64,000 nucleotides of DNA from CAJWKT01 sp964465375. GTDB taxonomy: Bacteria > Pseudomonadota > Gammaproteobacteria > Steroidobacterales > Rariloculaceae. A program made the translations under genes and the position numbers. The DNA lies in assembly GCA_964465375.1 (NCBI GenBank), contig CAYXIJ010000004.1, positions 1-64,000 of the forward strand, written 5' to 3'. Below are positions 1 to 9,207 of the stretch, piece after piece. The notes under the pieces are model-generated. The model worked only from the letters and a program-made list of their open reading frames with translations. It did no database searches and was not told the origin of the DNA. The number at the start of each line of letters is the position of its first letter. Within the stretch, counting starts at the first letter, position 1.

Positions 1-74
1 CAATAGCTGAGCCGATCTACGCTGAAGCTCGCCAAACCTACCCTGCAGAGCTTCTAGCGCTCGTGGGTTTGTAG
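1..74 (+). CDS. C-terminal end of an unidentified protein (partial)
   Basis: An open frame enters the window and ends at a TAG at 72-74. The visible tail is about 23 residues, ending ..YPAELLALVGL. The other two forward frames close within ten bases. A weak stem followed by six T lies just downstream, which fits the end of a transcription unit. The fragment is too short to assign a family and could be chance coding. Confidence 0.4.
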   Translation, partial: IAEPIYAEARQTYPAELLALVGL

Positions 75-89
75 TCTAGTTACAAGAAC

Positions 90-106
90 GCCGAAGAGGC
101 TTTTTT
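90..106 (+). terminator. weak intrinsic-terminator-like hairpin
   Basis: GCC, a five-base GAAGA loop, GGC, then six T. The stem is only three pairs, so this is marginal, but it lies 16 bases after the stop of the partial gene on the same strand. Confidence 0.3.
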
Positions 107-334
107 CCACCTTGCGGGGAACGGATCAAACGGGATTCGAACCCACAATCTAAAGATGCCGAGCTTACTAGAAAAGTAGATTCAACAATCTGTACAGAAA
201 TTGAAAAACGCAACCTCTGCGTCACTTTCAAGCATTTGCGGGTACGGATTTGGGCCTCTGTTTGTAATATACTGGGGTCGGGGCGATACAAAACCCATGA
301 ATATGACAACAAAGAAACGCCGGGAAAAATAATC

Positions 335-1225
335 ATGCCAAAGAACAAAGCATCTGATTTTGATCAACGTATATTTGATTTGTACGATGAGTACTGCCAC
401 GGAAGAATGGACCGTCGAGAGTTTCTCGATAAATCAGCCACCATCATGATTGGTGGCGTTTCAGCGTTATGGATGGCTCAGGCGCTGCTACCCCGCTATG
501 CAGAGGCTCAAACCATTTCCTTTACGGATCCCCGCATAAAGGGAACCTATGTTGAGTACGCGTCTCCAGGCGGTACATCCGGCACGATGCGCGGTTACTT
601 GGTTCAGCCGACAGGAGATGGGCCATTCCCGGCTACACTAATTATTCACGAAAACCGTGGTTTGAATCCCTACATTGAGGATGTGGCCAGACGTGCTGCA
701 ATTGCTGGATTCCTTGCGTTAGCGCCAGATGGTCTTGCGCCTGTAGGTGGTTACCCAGGGAATGACGATGATGGCCGCGAGCTGCAACGAAATCTTGACT
801 CCGATGAACTAGCCCAAGACATGATCAATAGTGCCCGCTACCTAAAGGGACATGAATTATCCAATGGTCAGTTAGGTGCTACTGGCTTCTGCTGGGGTGG
901 CGGGATGACCAACCGATTGGCTGTTGTGCTAGGCAGTGATCTGCAAGCTGGGGTGCCGTTTTACGGTGCTGCGGTTCCGGCCGAGGCCACAAGTAGCATC
1001 AAGGCAGCTATGATGATCAATATGGCAGGTACGGATCAGCGTATAAATGCGATGTGGCCAGATTATGAGGTAGCTCTCAGAGAGAATGGCGTGGATTACC
1101 GCGCGCATATCTACGAGGGTACACTTCACGGATTCCACAATAATTCTACTCCTCGCTATAACAAGCCGGCCGCGGATCTTGCGTGGAATCGCACAGTTGG
1201 CTTCTTCCGAGAGCATCTGCAATAA
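335..1225 (+). CDS. dienelactone hydrolase family protein with Tat signal (YghX-like)
   Basis: A 296-residue alpha/beta hydrolase of the dienelactone hydrolase family, predicted to hydrolyse a lactone or ester in the periplasm. The nucleophile motif G-F-C-W-G-G-G places the catalytic Cys at about residue 186. The Asp is in GTDQR (about 234), the His in LHGF (about 265), and the supporting Glu in HENRG (about 106). The N-terminus carries DRREFLDKSA followed by a hydrophobic stretch and an AEA-type cleavage region, a twin-arginine signal, so the enzyme is probably exported folded. The frame is open for another 33 codons upstream, but the ATG at 335 gives the family-like FDQRIFDLYDEYCHG start. 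The next gene also has a Tat-like leader. The substrate is unknown. Confidence 0.88.
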   Translation: MPKNKASDFDQRIFDLYDEYCHGRMDRREFLDKSATIMIGGVSALWMAQALLPRYAEAQTISFTDPRIKGTYVEYASPGGTSGTMRGYLVQPTGDGPFPATLIIHENRGLNPYIEDVARRAAIAGFLALAPDGLAPVGGYPGNDDDGRELQRNLDSDELAQDMINSARYLKGHELSNGQLGATGFCWGGGMTNRLAVVLGSDLQAGVPFYGAAVPAEATSSIKAAMMINMAGTDQRINAMWPDYEVALRENGVDYRAHIYEGTLHGFHNNSTPRYNKPAADLAWNRTVGFFREHLQ

Positions 1226-1418
1226 ACAGAAAAAATTATGAAGCGCTTAAAAAGCTACCTCGTGGTCCGCAGCACAAAGGTTTAGCTAATGTTATGTGTT
1301 TACAGCCTCTTTTCCGGTCCCATTTTTTGTGAAATGCGATATGGCCTGTGCTATCTAGGGGAAAATTTATGCTCTACACAATAGCAGGCTAAAAAAATAA
1401 GTAGAGGTCTCTCATAGG

Positions 1419-2765
1419 GTGAAGAAAAAAGGAGGAAAAACTGAAACTAAAATAAAAAAATCCAGCCCTATCCTGGATATGGGGCACTGGATGCTGCCCC
1501 GACGTGAACTACTCAAACATATGGCCGAGGGCTTTGTTGTAGGTACGCTCGGCACAAAATGGATCAATCTAGCCGCTCAAGAAAATCCTGAAGCCAATCT
1601 GGAGAATGAGCCATTTTGGGAACAGATTAAAAAACAATTCCCAATTCGCCCAAACCTTATCATGATGAACTCGGCTAATTTGTGTCCAACACATTATGGC
1701 GTACTTGAAACTTTGTTCGGACTCACGCGAAATCTTGAGGGTGACGTCTCGTTTCAAAATCGGGCAAAATTTAGAGAGGAAAAAGCGAGCGCCAGGTCAT
1801 TGTTAGCTCAATATGTCGGAGCTGATTCAGAAGAAATTGCCATTACCCGCAATACCAGCGAGGGAAATAATATAATTGTCAATGGATTGGAACTTGGTAA
1901 AGGCGATGAAGTCGTCATATGGGACGAAAATCACCCTTCCAATTACGCTGCCTGGGACGTCCGTGCTCGACGTCAAGGCTTTAGCGTCAAAAAAGTTGCG
2001 ACGCCGGAAGAATCAATTACCCCAGAGAATCTAAGACGCCATTTTATAGATGCTTTGACGCCAAATACCCGAATCTTTGCTGCGAGTCATGTCTCCAATG
2101 TATCCGGTTTGGCTTTGCCCATAAAGGCGCTGTGTCTAGAGTGCCGCTCTCGGGGGATACTAACCTTAGTAGATGGGGCACAATCATTAGGTGCACTAAA
2201 CCTGAATTTGCATGACATGGCCTGTGACTTCTATACCGGCAGCCTTCACAAGTGGCCCATGGGACCCAAGGAAACTGGATTGCTTTATGTGCGTCGTAGT
2301 TTGACAGAAAGAGTTTGGCCCTCATTGGTAAGTGTTGGCTATGAGGCGGCCGAAATCCAAGGTGCTCAAAAATTTGAAGTCTTTGGGCAACGATCTGATC
2401 CTACAATCGCCGCCATAGGCCCTACTATCGAGTTCCATAACATCATTAGTAAAGAAATTATTGAAGCACGACTGCGTTTTATTATCCAACGTTTGCGTAA
2501 TGGAATTTCTTTGATTCCTGGCGCTTCGATTCTTACGCCCCCTGATCCATCTATGAGCGCCGGAGTATTAGTCTTCAGCCTATCTGGAATTGGGGGCAGA
2601 CAAGCATTTGAAGCACTTTACCATGAATATGGTATCGCAGTAGCACCAGCAGGAATCAACGATGGTGTTCGGTTAAGCCCACATATTTTCAATACTATGT
2701 CAGACGTTGAATCAGTTATTTCGGCGCTAACAGAAGTTGCTAGCGGTAAATTACTGGGCAACTGA
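1419..2765 (+). CDS. class V aminotransferase-fold PLP enzyme with Tat-like leader
   Basis: A 448-residue fold-type I PLP enzyme of the class V aminotransferase/cysteine desulfurase superfamily, similar in layout to isopenicillin-N epimerase-like proteins. The PLP lysine is in SLHKWPMG (about residue 278) and the cofactor-binding Asp in VDGAQS (about 252). The start is a GTG with a GAGGT about ten bases upstream; an ATG at 1479 is the alternative. Residues 28-33 read RRELLK before a hydrophobic stretch, a twin-arginine-type signal, so the protein may be exported after cofactor loading. That is unusual for this family. It ends 15 bases inside the convergent LysR gene. The reaction is not predictable. 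Confidence 0.82.
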   Translation: MKKKGGKTETKIKKSSPILDMGHWMLPRRELLKHMAEGFVVGTLGTKWINLAAQENPEANLENEPFWEQIKKQFPIRPNLIMMNSANLCPTHYGVLETLFGLTRNLEGDVSFQNRAKFREEKASARSLLAQYVGADSEEIAITRNTSEGNNIIVNGLELGKGDEVVIWDENHPSNYAAWDVRARRQGFSVKKVATPEESITPENLRRHFIDALTPNTRIFAASHVSNVSGLALPIKALCLECRSRGILTLVDGAQSLGALNLNLHDMACDFYTGSLHKWPMGPKETGLLYVRRSLTERVWPSLVSVGYEAAEIQGAQKFEVFGQRSDPTIAAIGPTIEFHNIISKEIIEARLRFIIQRLRNGISLIPGASILTPPDPSMSAGVLVFSLSGIGGRQAFEALYHEYGIAVAPAGINDGVRLSPHIFNTMSDVESVISALTEVASGKLLGN

Positions 2766-3671
2766 CTTTGATACGTCTAATGCAGCCTGCCGAAGTGAGT
2801 TTAGTAGACCACGAGCCCAAGGCGAGAGGCGCTCTTCCTTAGGCCGAACTACAGCAATGGGAAAGGGATTTGAATAGAATTCAAGTGGCAGGATAGACAG
2901 CAATCGACTCTCAAGTTCCATGCCAACTCTGGAAGCAGCAACAACAGCCAATCTATCTGTTCCACAAAGAATGGAACGCAACACCGTGAGCGTATTAATT
3001 TCAATCCAAGTTTGCGGTGGTTTAAGTCCAGCCTTCTGAAATGCCTCATCAAATGCTTGATGAATCTTAGTATCCCGAGGTGGCAATATCCATCCACAGT
3101 CTTCCAGATCTGATAAAGTCAAACTGGACTTCAATACTAAAGGGTGCTCGGACCGGCAAACAAGAACTAAATGATCTTGTAGTAACACTTCAGACACTAA
3201 AGTCTCTGATGAATGCGTTACGAGAGTAGAACCCAAGAAAAAATCTACGGCCCCCGTTTCAACACTGCGAAAAAGGTCATCTAACGTACCCTCTCGAACA
3301 ATAGCTCGCAAATCAGGATGCTTCTCAAGATAACGTGTGAGCCCAAGCGTTAATAGGGGATGATCGGCATTTGGCAGTAATCCGACTGAAACACTACCTT
3401 TGCCGCCTAACAAAGAATCAATCTCATCCTCTGCGTGCTGCAACTCAGATAAGACTAGTTTCGCACGACGATAAAAGCTTTCTCCATATCGGGTAAGTTC
3501 AATTCCATCCACCGTACGGTGCACCAATTCGACTCCATAGTGTCGTTCCAACTCACGAACACTTTTTGTAACAGCTGGCTGACTGAGATTCAGTGTCCGA
3601 GCCGCCGCACTTACGTTTTTATGTTCGGCAACCGTCACAAAAGTCTCAATTCGACGCAGACTTATACCCAT
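2751..3671 (-). CDS. LysR family transcriptional regulator
   Basis: 306 residues with the standard LysR layout. An N-terminal winged helix-turn-helix spans roughly residues 5-62 (SAAARTLNLSQPAVTKSVRELE), followed by a periplasmic-binding-like effector domain. Its 3' end overlaps the PLP enzyme gene tail to tail. The likely target is unclear because the regulator is not divergent from a metabolic gene: upstream lies only a small unrecognised gene in the same direction. Confidence 0.9.
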   Translation of the reverse strand: MGISLRRIETFVTVAEHKNVSAAARTLNLSQPAVTKSVRELERHYGVELVHRTVDGIELTRYGESFYRRAKLVLSELQHAEDEIDSLLGGKGSVSVGLLPNADHPLLTLGLTRYLEKHPDLRAIVREGTLDDLFRSVETGAVDFFLGSTLVTHSSETLVSEVLLQDHLVLVCRSEHPLVLKSSLTLSDLEDCGWILPPRDTKIHQAFDEAFQKAGLKPPQTWIEINTLTVLRSILCGTDRLAVVAASRVGMELESRLLSILPLEFYSNPFPIAVVRPKEERLSPWARGLLNSLRQAALDVSKSVAQ

Positions 3672-3714
3672 ATCGAATGATTAGGAGCTTCCGCCCCAAA
3701 AGATAATGAATGCC

Positions 3715-3921
3715 CTATTCCTTTCCACCCCAATGCTCGCGGTGAGTATCTTCGGCTGCCCGCCGAATAAGGGCATGGCGATTTGATAATAACAGGGTTT
3801 GAGGGGGGCACACCCTGGCCCTGATTAACCCTAAATCATTTGCTGCATCAAATAAACTAGGATACCAGCGTTCCCAACCGGGAAGCGCACTCTCAACTTG
3901 CCTACGCAATACTAAGCTCAT
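3715..3921 (-). CDS. small hypothetical protein
   Basis: A 68-residue frame, basic and tryptophan-containing, with no signal peptide or membrane segment and no family I recognise. It sits 43 bases upstream of the LysR gene in the same direction and could be co-transcribed. No convincing ribosome binding site precedes the ATG, so it may be spurious. Confidence 0.3.
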   Translation of the reverse strand: MSLVLRRQVESALPGWERWYPSLFDAANDLGLIRARVCPPQTLLLSNRHALIRRAAEDTHREHWGGKE

Positions 3922-4059
3922 AAGTAAAAAAATCTAAATAATTTCTCTAAATAACTATGATATTCATTTCCAATTATTACATACCGGCCGATTGCCGAAT
4001 CGCCATCTCAGAAGTTCCCTTGAGTCTGCCAAAATTAATCTAGCATCCTTCATTTATTC

Positions 4060-5088
4060 TCAAGACTCGGGTGCACTGAGAAGCGCCGCCAATGGCGTAG
4101 TTCGATCGCTAGCTTCCAAAGCAATCTTAGCGGTCATCGTTAGTGGAACTGAAAGCAACATACCCACTGGCCCGAACACCCAACCCCAGAAAATAAGAGA
4201 AAGAAAAACTACTAGTGTTGACAAATCCAAGTTTTTACCCATAACCCGAGGCTCAATTATGCCTCCCAAGGAAATATTTATTGCTAAGTAGCCCAATGCG
4301 ACTAATAAAGACTGACCAAGACCGAACTGCACCAAGGCTAATACAGTCGGAGGAATAGCAGCAATAATAGACCCGATACTGGGAACATAATTTAGGGTAA
4401 AGGCAAATACTCCCCATAAAACAGGAAAATCTAATCCCAAAATTCCAGTCAACAACCCTGCTGTTAAGCCCGTAACCAAACTGATTAGCGTCTTGATGCC
4501 AAGGTACCGTTGCACACTAGAAGTAAAACGAACGAAATAATCCGGGTCTGCGCGTGCAGCAGCCAGAACAGAACGCATCTTTATTGGAAAGCTGGATGAT
4601 TCTAATAAAATAAAAATCACGGTAAATATGATTAGAAAAAAATTTGCAAACAGCCCCTGCAATCCATTGAGCAAGGTTGCGACCAAACCCATAGCAGCGC
4701 CAGGCTGCACTTTATCCAGGAGCTCTTGAATTGTAACCGTCTGCCCAAAAAAACCTGCTAAATCAATAAGTTCTTCGTTAAGACGCTGCTCATAAAATGG
4801 CAGTCGGTCTGTAAATTCGGCAATCGAACCACCCAAGAACATACCGCCTGCAGTCAGTAGACTAATAATCGCAAAAACCACTATGGCAATTGCAACACCA
4901 GCCGGCACCCTGTGATGGGTTAACCAATTCATAGGCGGCCTACATATCACAGCAAGAAACACAGAAACCATGAAAGGCACCAGAATAGAGCTAGCTGCCT
5001 GCATTCCCAGGATCACAACAACGATCGCTGCAGCAGATAACAAGGTAGCCGTACTAGAACCAGATTTGACTGACAAACTCATTAGCAC
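4060..5088 (-). CDS. AI-2E (PerM) family transporter
   Basis: A 342-residue polytopic membrane protein of the AI-2E/PerM family. It starts with two hydrophobic helices (about residues 15-45 and 58-80), a central amphipathic segment with the typical FTDRLPFYEQRLNEEL stretch, and a C-terminal cluster of helices containing LNYVPSIGSIIAAIPP and EPRVMGKNLDLS, both diagnostic for the family. Members include autoinducer exporters, permease-like proteins and Na+/H+ antiporters. The name does not establish transport of AI-2, and no quorum-sensing gene is nearby. Confidence 0.9.
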   Translation of the reverse strand: MLMSLSVKSGSSTATLLSAAAIVVVILGMQAASSILVPFMVSVFLAVICRPPMNWLTHHRVPAGVAIAIVVFAIISLLTAGGMFLGGSIAEFTDRLPFYEQRLNEELIDLAGFFGQTVTIQELLDKVQPGAAMGLVATLLNGLQGLFANFFLIIFTVIFILLESSSFPIKMRSVLAAARADPDYFVRFTSSVQRYLGIKTLISLVTGLTAGLLTGILGLDFPVLWGVFAFTLNYVPSIGSIIAAIPPTVLALVQFGLGQSLLVALGYLAINISLGGIIEPRVMGKNLDLSTLVVFLSLIFWGWVFGPVGMLLSVPLTMTAKIALEASDRTTPLAALLSAPES

Positions 5089-5456
5089 CCCCTATCCGCC
5101 CAATTTAAGCACTCTTGGTGCAAGATCCCAATGTATTTGCATTTTCCCGCGTGCAACAAAGCTTCTCGGCTAGTATGCCCTAAAAATGGCTTCTACCTCT
5201 CAAAAAATCTCTTTTCACTGAGTTTTTACCAGCATTATGTAGTCCGCCCAGAATAACTGAGGTTGCCATTGTTGTCTTCAGGCTCACATAAGAGTTTCTC
5301 AAAGTTTGCTTCGAAACTTCGCGATCAGCACTTCCCTCTCTCCGCCGGAACATGTCCTAGCTAGATAAATATCTGCCAAGATTGATTCATAAGTCCCCTT
5401 AGGGTCCTGTGTCTTTCCCTTTAATTGTATTAGGGTATATATCGTGCCGCCTTATC
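5089..5456. other. intergenic stretch, nothing identified
   Basis: 368 bases between the AI-2E gene start and the FabD-like stop, both on the minus strand. It must hold the promoter of the AI-2E gene and the 3' end of the upstream unit. No coding frame, clear terminator hairpin or recognisable RNA family was seen. Confidence 0.5.
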
Positions 5457-6428
5457 CTATGTTAATTTTTCCGCCGCAGAACTAATGCTGGAAGCATTAA
5501 TAGCTGGAACATAAAGGGCTTCACGCTGGTTGATCTTGAGTGACTTCCTAGTAATACTCTCCAAGTTAGGCCTTTTATTTTCTGGGCCTTCTTCTTTGCC
5601 CATTCCACCACCAAATTCCACAATAATTTCAACATCCTTATCCATTGCAACTTTCATGCAATCTACCCAACGAACAGGATTAAATAGCTGAAAAAATAAC
5701 CGTGACCGTATCGCCGCGCTATCAACTTCGTGGAGTGTCCCGGTGTAATTCGACAACACATCTGTCTCTAAGTCCCTGAACTCCACCCCATCTAGAACTT
5801 TTCTAAACTCCTGGGCAGCACCTACCATTAAATAAGTGTGGAAAGCTCCTTCAGTTTTCAGGCGAATGCCACGCTTACCAGGATAAAACTGAGCGAGATC
5901 TTCCATAAGCGCTTCTAAATCATCGTGCTCTCCTGCAATAACCGTCTGCTGTGGAAGGTTACATCCGCCTATTCCGCAGTAGTGCTTGTCTGCTAATTTA
6001 GTAGCTGACTCAAAATCTAATGTGGTAGCCAACATAGTGCCCCCTCCCAGCTTGCCCATAAGCTCTCCGCGATGCTTAACCAAACGCAAAGCTGTTTCAA
6101 AACTTAGAGCGCCACCTGCAACTAGAGCCGAATATTCGCCCACACTATGGCCCGCTAAAACTGTTGGCTGCACAGCCCCCCTCGATTCACTTTTAAAGGA
6201 TTCCAAGCACGCTATATGATGTGTCAGAAGTGCCGGTTGCGTAAACTGTGTAGAGTCAAGCTGCCCTTTTGGATCCTTGAAGCACAATTCGGTCATGTTA
6301 TAACCGACAACCTCGCTTGCTTGGTCAAAAACTTCTCTAGCACAGGGAAACTGCTCTACTAGATCCATTCCCATACCCCGATATTGCGAACCTTGTCCCG
6401 GAAAGATAAAAAAAATCTTACTATCCAA
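5457..6428 (-). CDS. malonyl-CoA:ACP transacylase-like acyltransferase (FabD family)
   Basis: About 323 residues of FabD-type acyltransferase, which transfers malonyl from CoA to an acyl carrier protein. It has the N-terminal FPGQGSQYRGMG, the nucleophile elbow GHSVGEYSAL with catalytic Ser, and the second catalytic residue in GAFHTYLM (GAFHSPLM in typical FabD). The start is uncertain. A TTG at 6428 has GAGGTG six bases upstream and gives the usual short leader before FPGQGSQ; a GTG lies at 6437. It stands alone, with no fabH, fabG or acpP around it, downstream of an M20 amidohydrolase. It may be a pathway-specific acyltransferase rather than the housekeeping enzyme. Confidence 0.85.
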   Translation of the reverse strand: MDSKIFFIFPGQGSQYRGMGMDLVEQFPCAREVFDQASEVVGYNMTELCFKDPKGQLDSTQFTQPALLTHHIACLESFKSESRGAVQPTVLAGHSVGEYSALVAGGALSFETALRLVKHRGELMGKLGGGTMLATTLDFESATKLADKHYCGIGGCNLPQQTVIAGEHDDLEALMEDLAQFYPGKRGIRLKTEGAFHTYLMVGAAQEFRKVLDGVEFRDLETDVLSNYTGTLHEVDSAAIRSRLFFQLFNPVRWVDCMKVAMDKDVEIIVEFGGGMGKEEGPENKRPNLESITRKSLKINQREALYVPAINASSISSAAEKLT

Positions 6429-6477
6429 TATTTTCACCTCTACCGCTGCTAATACGCATGAAATCTGCTCAGGAAAG

Positions 6478-7641
6478 CTAGCCCCCAAGATACATCTTCG
6501 CAAGACGCGCCCAGTAGGTTGCCCCTAGAACTAAGATATCATCGTTGAAATCATAATTGGGATTGTGCACCATGCACGACCCTTCACCCGCACCATTACC
6601 AATAAACACATAACAACCAGGCTTTTTTTCTAACATATAGGCAAAATCTTCCGAACCCATACTAGGTTCCGAGTCAATATCCACATTTTCCGTCCCAACG
6701 ATATCGCTCGCTACCCTTCCAGCCAATATTATGTCCTCAGGAGAATTAATTACTGCAGGATACCCACTCCCAAATGTTACGCTCCCTCTTGCACCCATTC
6801 CCTCGCAAACTCTTTCCACTATGTTCTTTATGCGTAACTTTAGTGCCTCGCGAATTTCTGGCTCAAAACAGCGAAGACCGCCTCCAAGCTCCACAAATTT
6901 TGGAATAATATTGTGAGCACTACCTGCATGAATCTTAGTCACACTCACTACTGCAGAACGTAGGGGATCCACATTACGGCTCACGATACTCTGCAATGCA
7001 GTAATCACCTGAGAGGCAGTGACTATAGGGTCAATACCCTCGTGTGGCAGCGCACCGTGGGCTCCCCTGCCCTCAATGGATATATCAAAACAATCTAGAG
7101 ATGCCATCATCGGCCCAGGCCTCATGGCAAATTTTCCAACATCTACCCCTGGCCAATTATGCATGCCAAAAACCGCATCCATCGGAAATTGCTCGAAAAG
7201 ACCCTCTTCAATCATCACCTTCGCACCGCCTGCTGCTTCCTCAGCAGGCTGAAAAATAACATTAATCGTGCCGGAAAAATCTAAATGCTCGGACAAATAG
7301 CGCGCTGCGGCTAGCAACATAACAGTATGTCCGTCATGACCACATGCATGCATTTTTCCATCTTCCTTCGATTTATGCTCAAAATTGTTTTCTTCTTGCA
7401 TAGGTAGGGCATCCATATCTGCACGCAAACCCACTCGGCGGCCCTCACCCCGAATCAAAGTGCCTACAACACCCGTTTTAGCAAGTCCTTGATTCACCGT
7501 GAATCCCCAACTATCTAGAAGATCGGAGACTAAACTCGAGGTTCGCTCTTCTTCGAAGGCAAGCTCCGGATGAGCATGAATATCACGCCGCAATGCAATC
7601 AATTCCTCCCGGAATGCTTCAATCTCTGGGATAATTCGCAT
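6478..7641 (-). CDS. M20 family amidohydrolase (hippurate/IAA-amino acid hydrolase-like)
   Basis: 387 residues of the M20D peptidase/amidohydrolase family, which cleaves N-acyl or aryl amides of amino acids with a two-metal centre. Metal and catalytic motifs are visible: RADMDALP (about 74-80), HACGHDGHT with the bridging Cys at about 100, PAEEAAGGA with the catalytic Glu pair, and GSEDFAYM near the C-terminus. There is no signal peptide, so it is cytoplasmic. It is followed about 50 bases later by the FabD-like gene on the same strand. The substrate cannot be inferred. Confidence 0.92.
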   Translation of the reverse strand: MRIIPEIEAFREELIALRRDIHAHPELAFEEERTSSLVSDLLDSWGFTVNQGLAKTGVVGTLIRGEGRRVGLRADMDALPMQEENNFEHKSKEDGKMHACGHDGHTVMLLAAARYLSEHLDFSGTINVIFQPAEEAAGGAKVMIEEGLFEQFPMDAVFGMHNWPGVDVGKFAMRPGPMMASLDCFDISIEGRGAHGALPHEGIDPIVTASQVITALQSIVSRNVDPLRSAVVSVTKIHAGSAHNIIPKFVELGGGLRCFEPEIREALKLRIKNIVERVCEGMGARGSVTFGSGYPAVINSPEDIILAGRVASDIVGTENVDIDSEPSMGSEDFAYMLEKKPGCYVFIGNGAGEGSCMVHNPNYDFNDDILVLGATYWARLAKMYLGG

Positions 7642-7810
7642 GAATAATACTCCTACCTGATGAAAACAAGATCCGATGCTCCAAAAAATTTATTTGACAG
7701 AAAAAACACTTCATGGCGCATATACAGCAGAAAATTTCTAGAATAAGGCTCAACGATTGAAGGTATAGAAATCACTCACCCCAAAGAAAATTATTTTAGA
7801 CTGAAGAAAG

Positions 7811-9118
7811 TTATCGGTATCGCACATTACTGGCACTTTTTATTCCCTCCTTTTCGTCGACAAAAACTAACAGCCCAAGTCCAACTATAAACATAAATAC
7901 CACTACCACTACTCCTATTCTCTGAGAGCCTGACATCTGTGTGAGAACCCCTAGTAAAAACGGGCCTAAAAAAGCAGTGAGCTTCCCAGAGAAAGCATAA
8001 AAACCAAAGAATTCATTTTCAGCCCCAGATGGAATGAATCTTCCCATGAGTGAGCGGCTTGCAGACTGATTGGGCCCAGCAAAGATCCCAATAATAATAC
8101 CTGCAACCCAGAACCAAAATTTAGTAGTTGCCAGCACACCTAACACGCTTGCAATGATTAATCCGATCAATGAAATAACGATCGTTCTCTTGGCACCAAT
8201 ATGATCATCCAAATGACCCATCGCAAATGCGCCAGCTCCTGCTGTGATATTTAGGACGATTCCGAAAAGAATTATTTCCTGAATGGAAAAACCAAAAGTT
8301 GCCGCGGCATAGATACCCCCAAATGCAAAAATGGTAACTAAGCCATCGTTATAAATCATACGTGCGAATAAAAAACGAACGGTCTGCCGATACCGACGAA
8401 CTTGTCCTATCGTCTTTCGTATTTGTAAAAAAGCCTTGCCCAATGCAAGGCCGACTGGAGCTTTCTGAGTCCTATCTTCTTTTACCCAGATCATGAGCGG
8501 TAAGCTGAAAAGAAGAAACCAGATAGCTACAAGTAGATTAGTAGCACGTATATTCTCCCCTGCTTCTTTTGAGAAGCCAAACCAAGGCGTATCAGGCCCA
8601 ACAAATCCTACAAAAGCCAAAACTAGTGCGGCAACACCACCAATATAGCCCAATCCCCAACCGTATCCAGATATACGCCCCATATGCCCCGGAGGAGCTA
8701 TCTCCGGCAAAAAGGCGTTGTAGAACACTCCGCCAAACTCGAAAGCGATATTGGCCACAACCATAAGTCCCAGAGCAAGAAGGACTGAGCCCGGCTCTAC
8801 GGTGTATAACGAAGCTGTCGCTATCACACATATCAAGGTCGCAATTAGGACAAAAAGTTTTCGGAACCTACCATGATCAGCTAGTGCGCCTAAAAAAGGC
8901 GCGCAAACCGCTACCACCAAGGCAGTGACTGTGATTCCCCTTGACCAAAGGACGGTTCCTGAGATGGGATCACTAGCTATTACCTGCGTGAAATAGGTCG
9001 CATAGATGAATGTCACGACCAAGGTTGTGAATGCTGAATTAGCAAAGTCATAAAGGGCCCAAGACCAAATCACTCTAAGAGCATGGGCCCTACTCCCAGT
9101 TATAAAATAATTATTCAA
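7811..9118 (-). CDS. MFS transporter, UMF1 (Atg22-like) family
   Basis: A 435-residue inner-membrane transporter with about twelve hydrophobic segments. It has the UMF1-family opening WSWALYDFANSAFTTLV, the loop GALADHGRFRK between helices 2 and 3, and a long central loop with two charged blocks. The family is related to the fungal vacuolar effluxer Atg22 and is thought to move amino acids or other small metabolites. Its place among catabolic genes suggests import or export of a pathway compound, which is inference only. Confidence 0.9.
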   Translation of the reverse strand: MNNYFITGSRAHALRVIWSWALYDFANSAFTTLVVTFIYATYFTQVIASDPISGTVLWSRGITVTALVVAVCAPFLGALADHGRFRKLFVLIATLICVIATASLYTVEPGSVLLALGLMVVANIAFEFGGVFYNAFLPEIAPPGHMGRISGYGWGLGYIGGVAALVLAFVGFVGPDTPWFGFSKEAGENIRATNLLVAIWFLLFSLPLMIWVKEDRTQKAPVGLALGKAFLQIRKTIGQVRRYRQTVRFLFARMIYNDGLVTIFAFGGIYAAATFGFSIQEIILFGIVLNITAGAGAFAMGHLDDHIGAKRTIVISLIGLIIASVLGVLATTKFWFWVAGIIIGIFAGPNQSASRSLMGRFIPSGAENEFFGFYAFSGKLTAFLGPFLLGVLTQMSGSQRIGVVVVVFMFIVGLGLLVFVDEKEGIKSASNVRYR

Positions 9119-9207
9119 TTATTTAGTAAAGGCTATACTTGAGAATGCACTACACCGCTTTGCATTTGAGAGTCCTCGTTACGCTTTGTTCGATACCCCA
9201 TGTCTCG

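Noticed and set aside
118..181. tRNA-like sequence on the minus strand containing GGGTTCGAATCCC
   Set aside because: The T-arm looks right, but no matching acceptor 5' half, convincing anticodon stem or CCA could be found upstream. It could be a decayed tRNA end, but the evidence is not enough to call a gene.
4060..5088. Quorum-sensing transporter
   Set aside because: Although the family is named AI-2E, no luxS or lsr gene is present, and the family covers several transport types.
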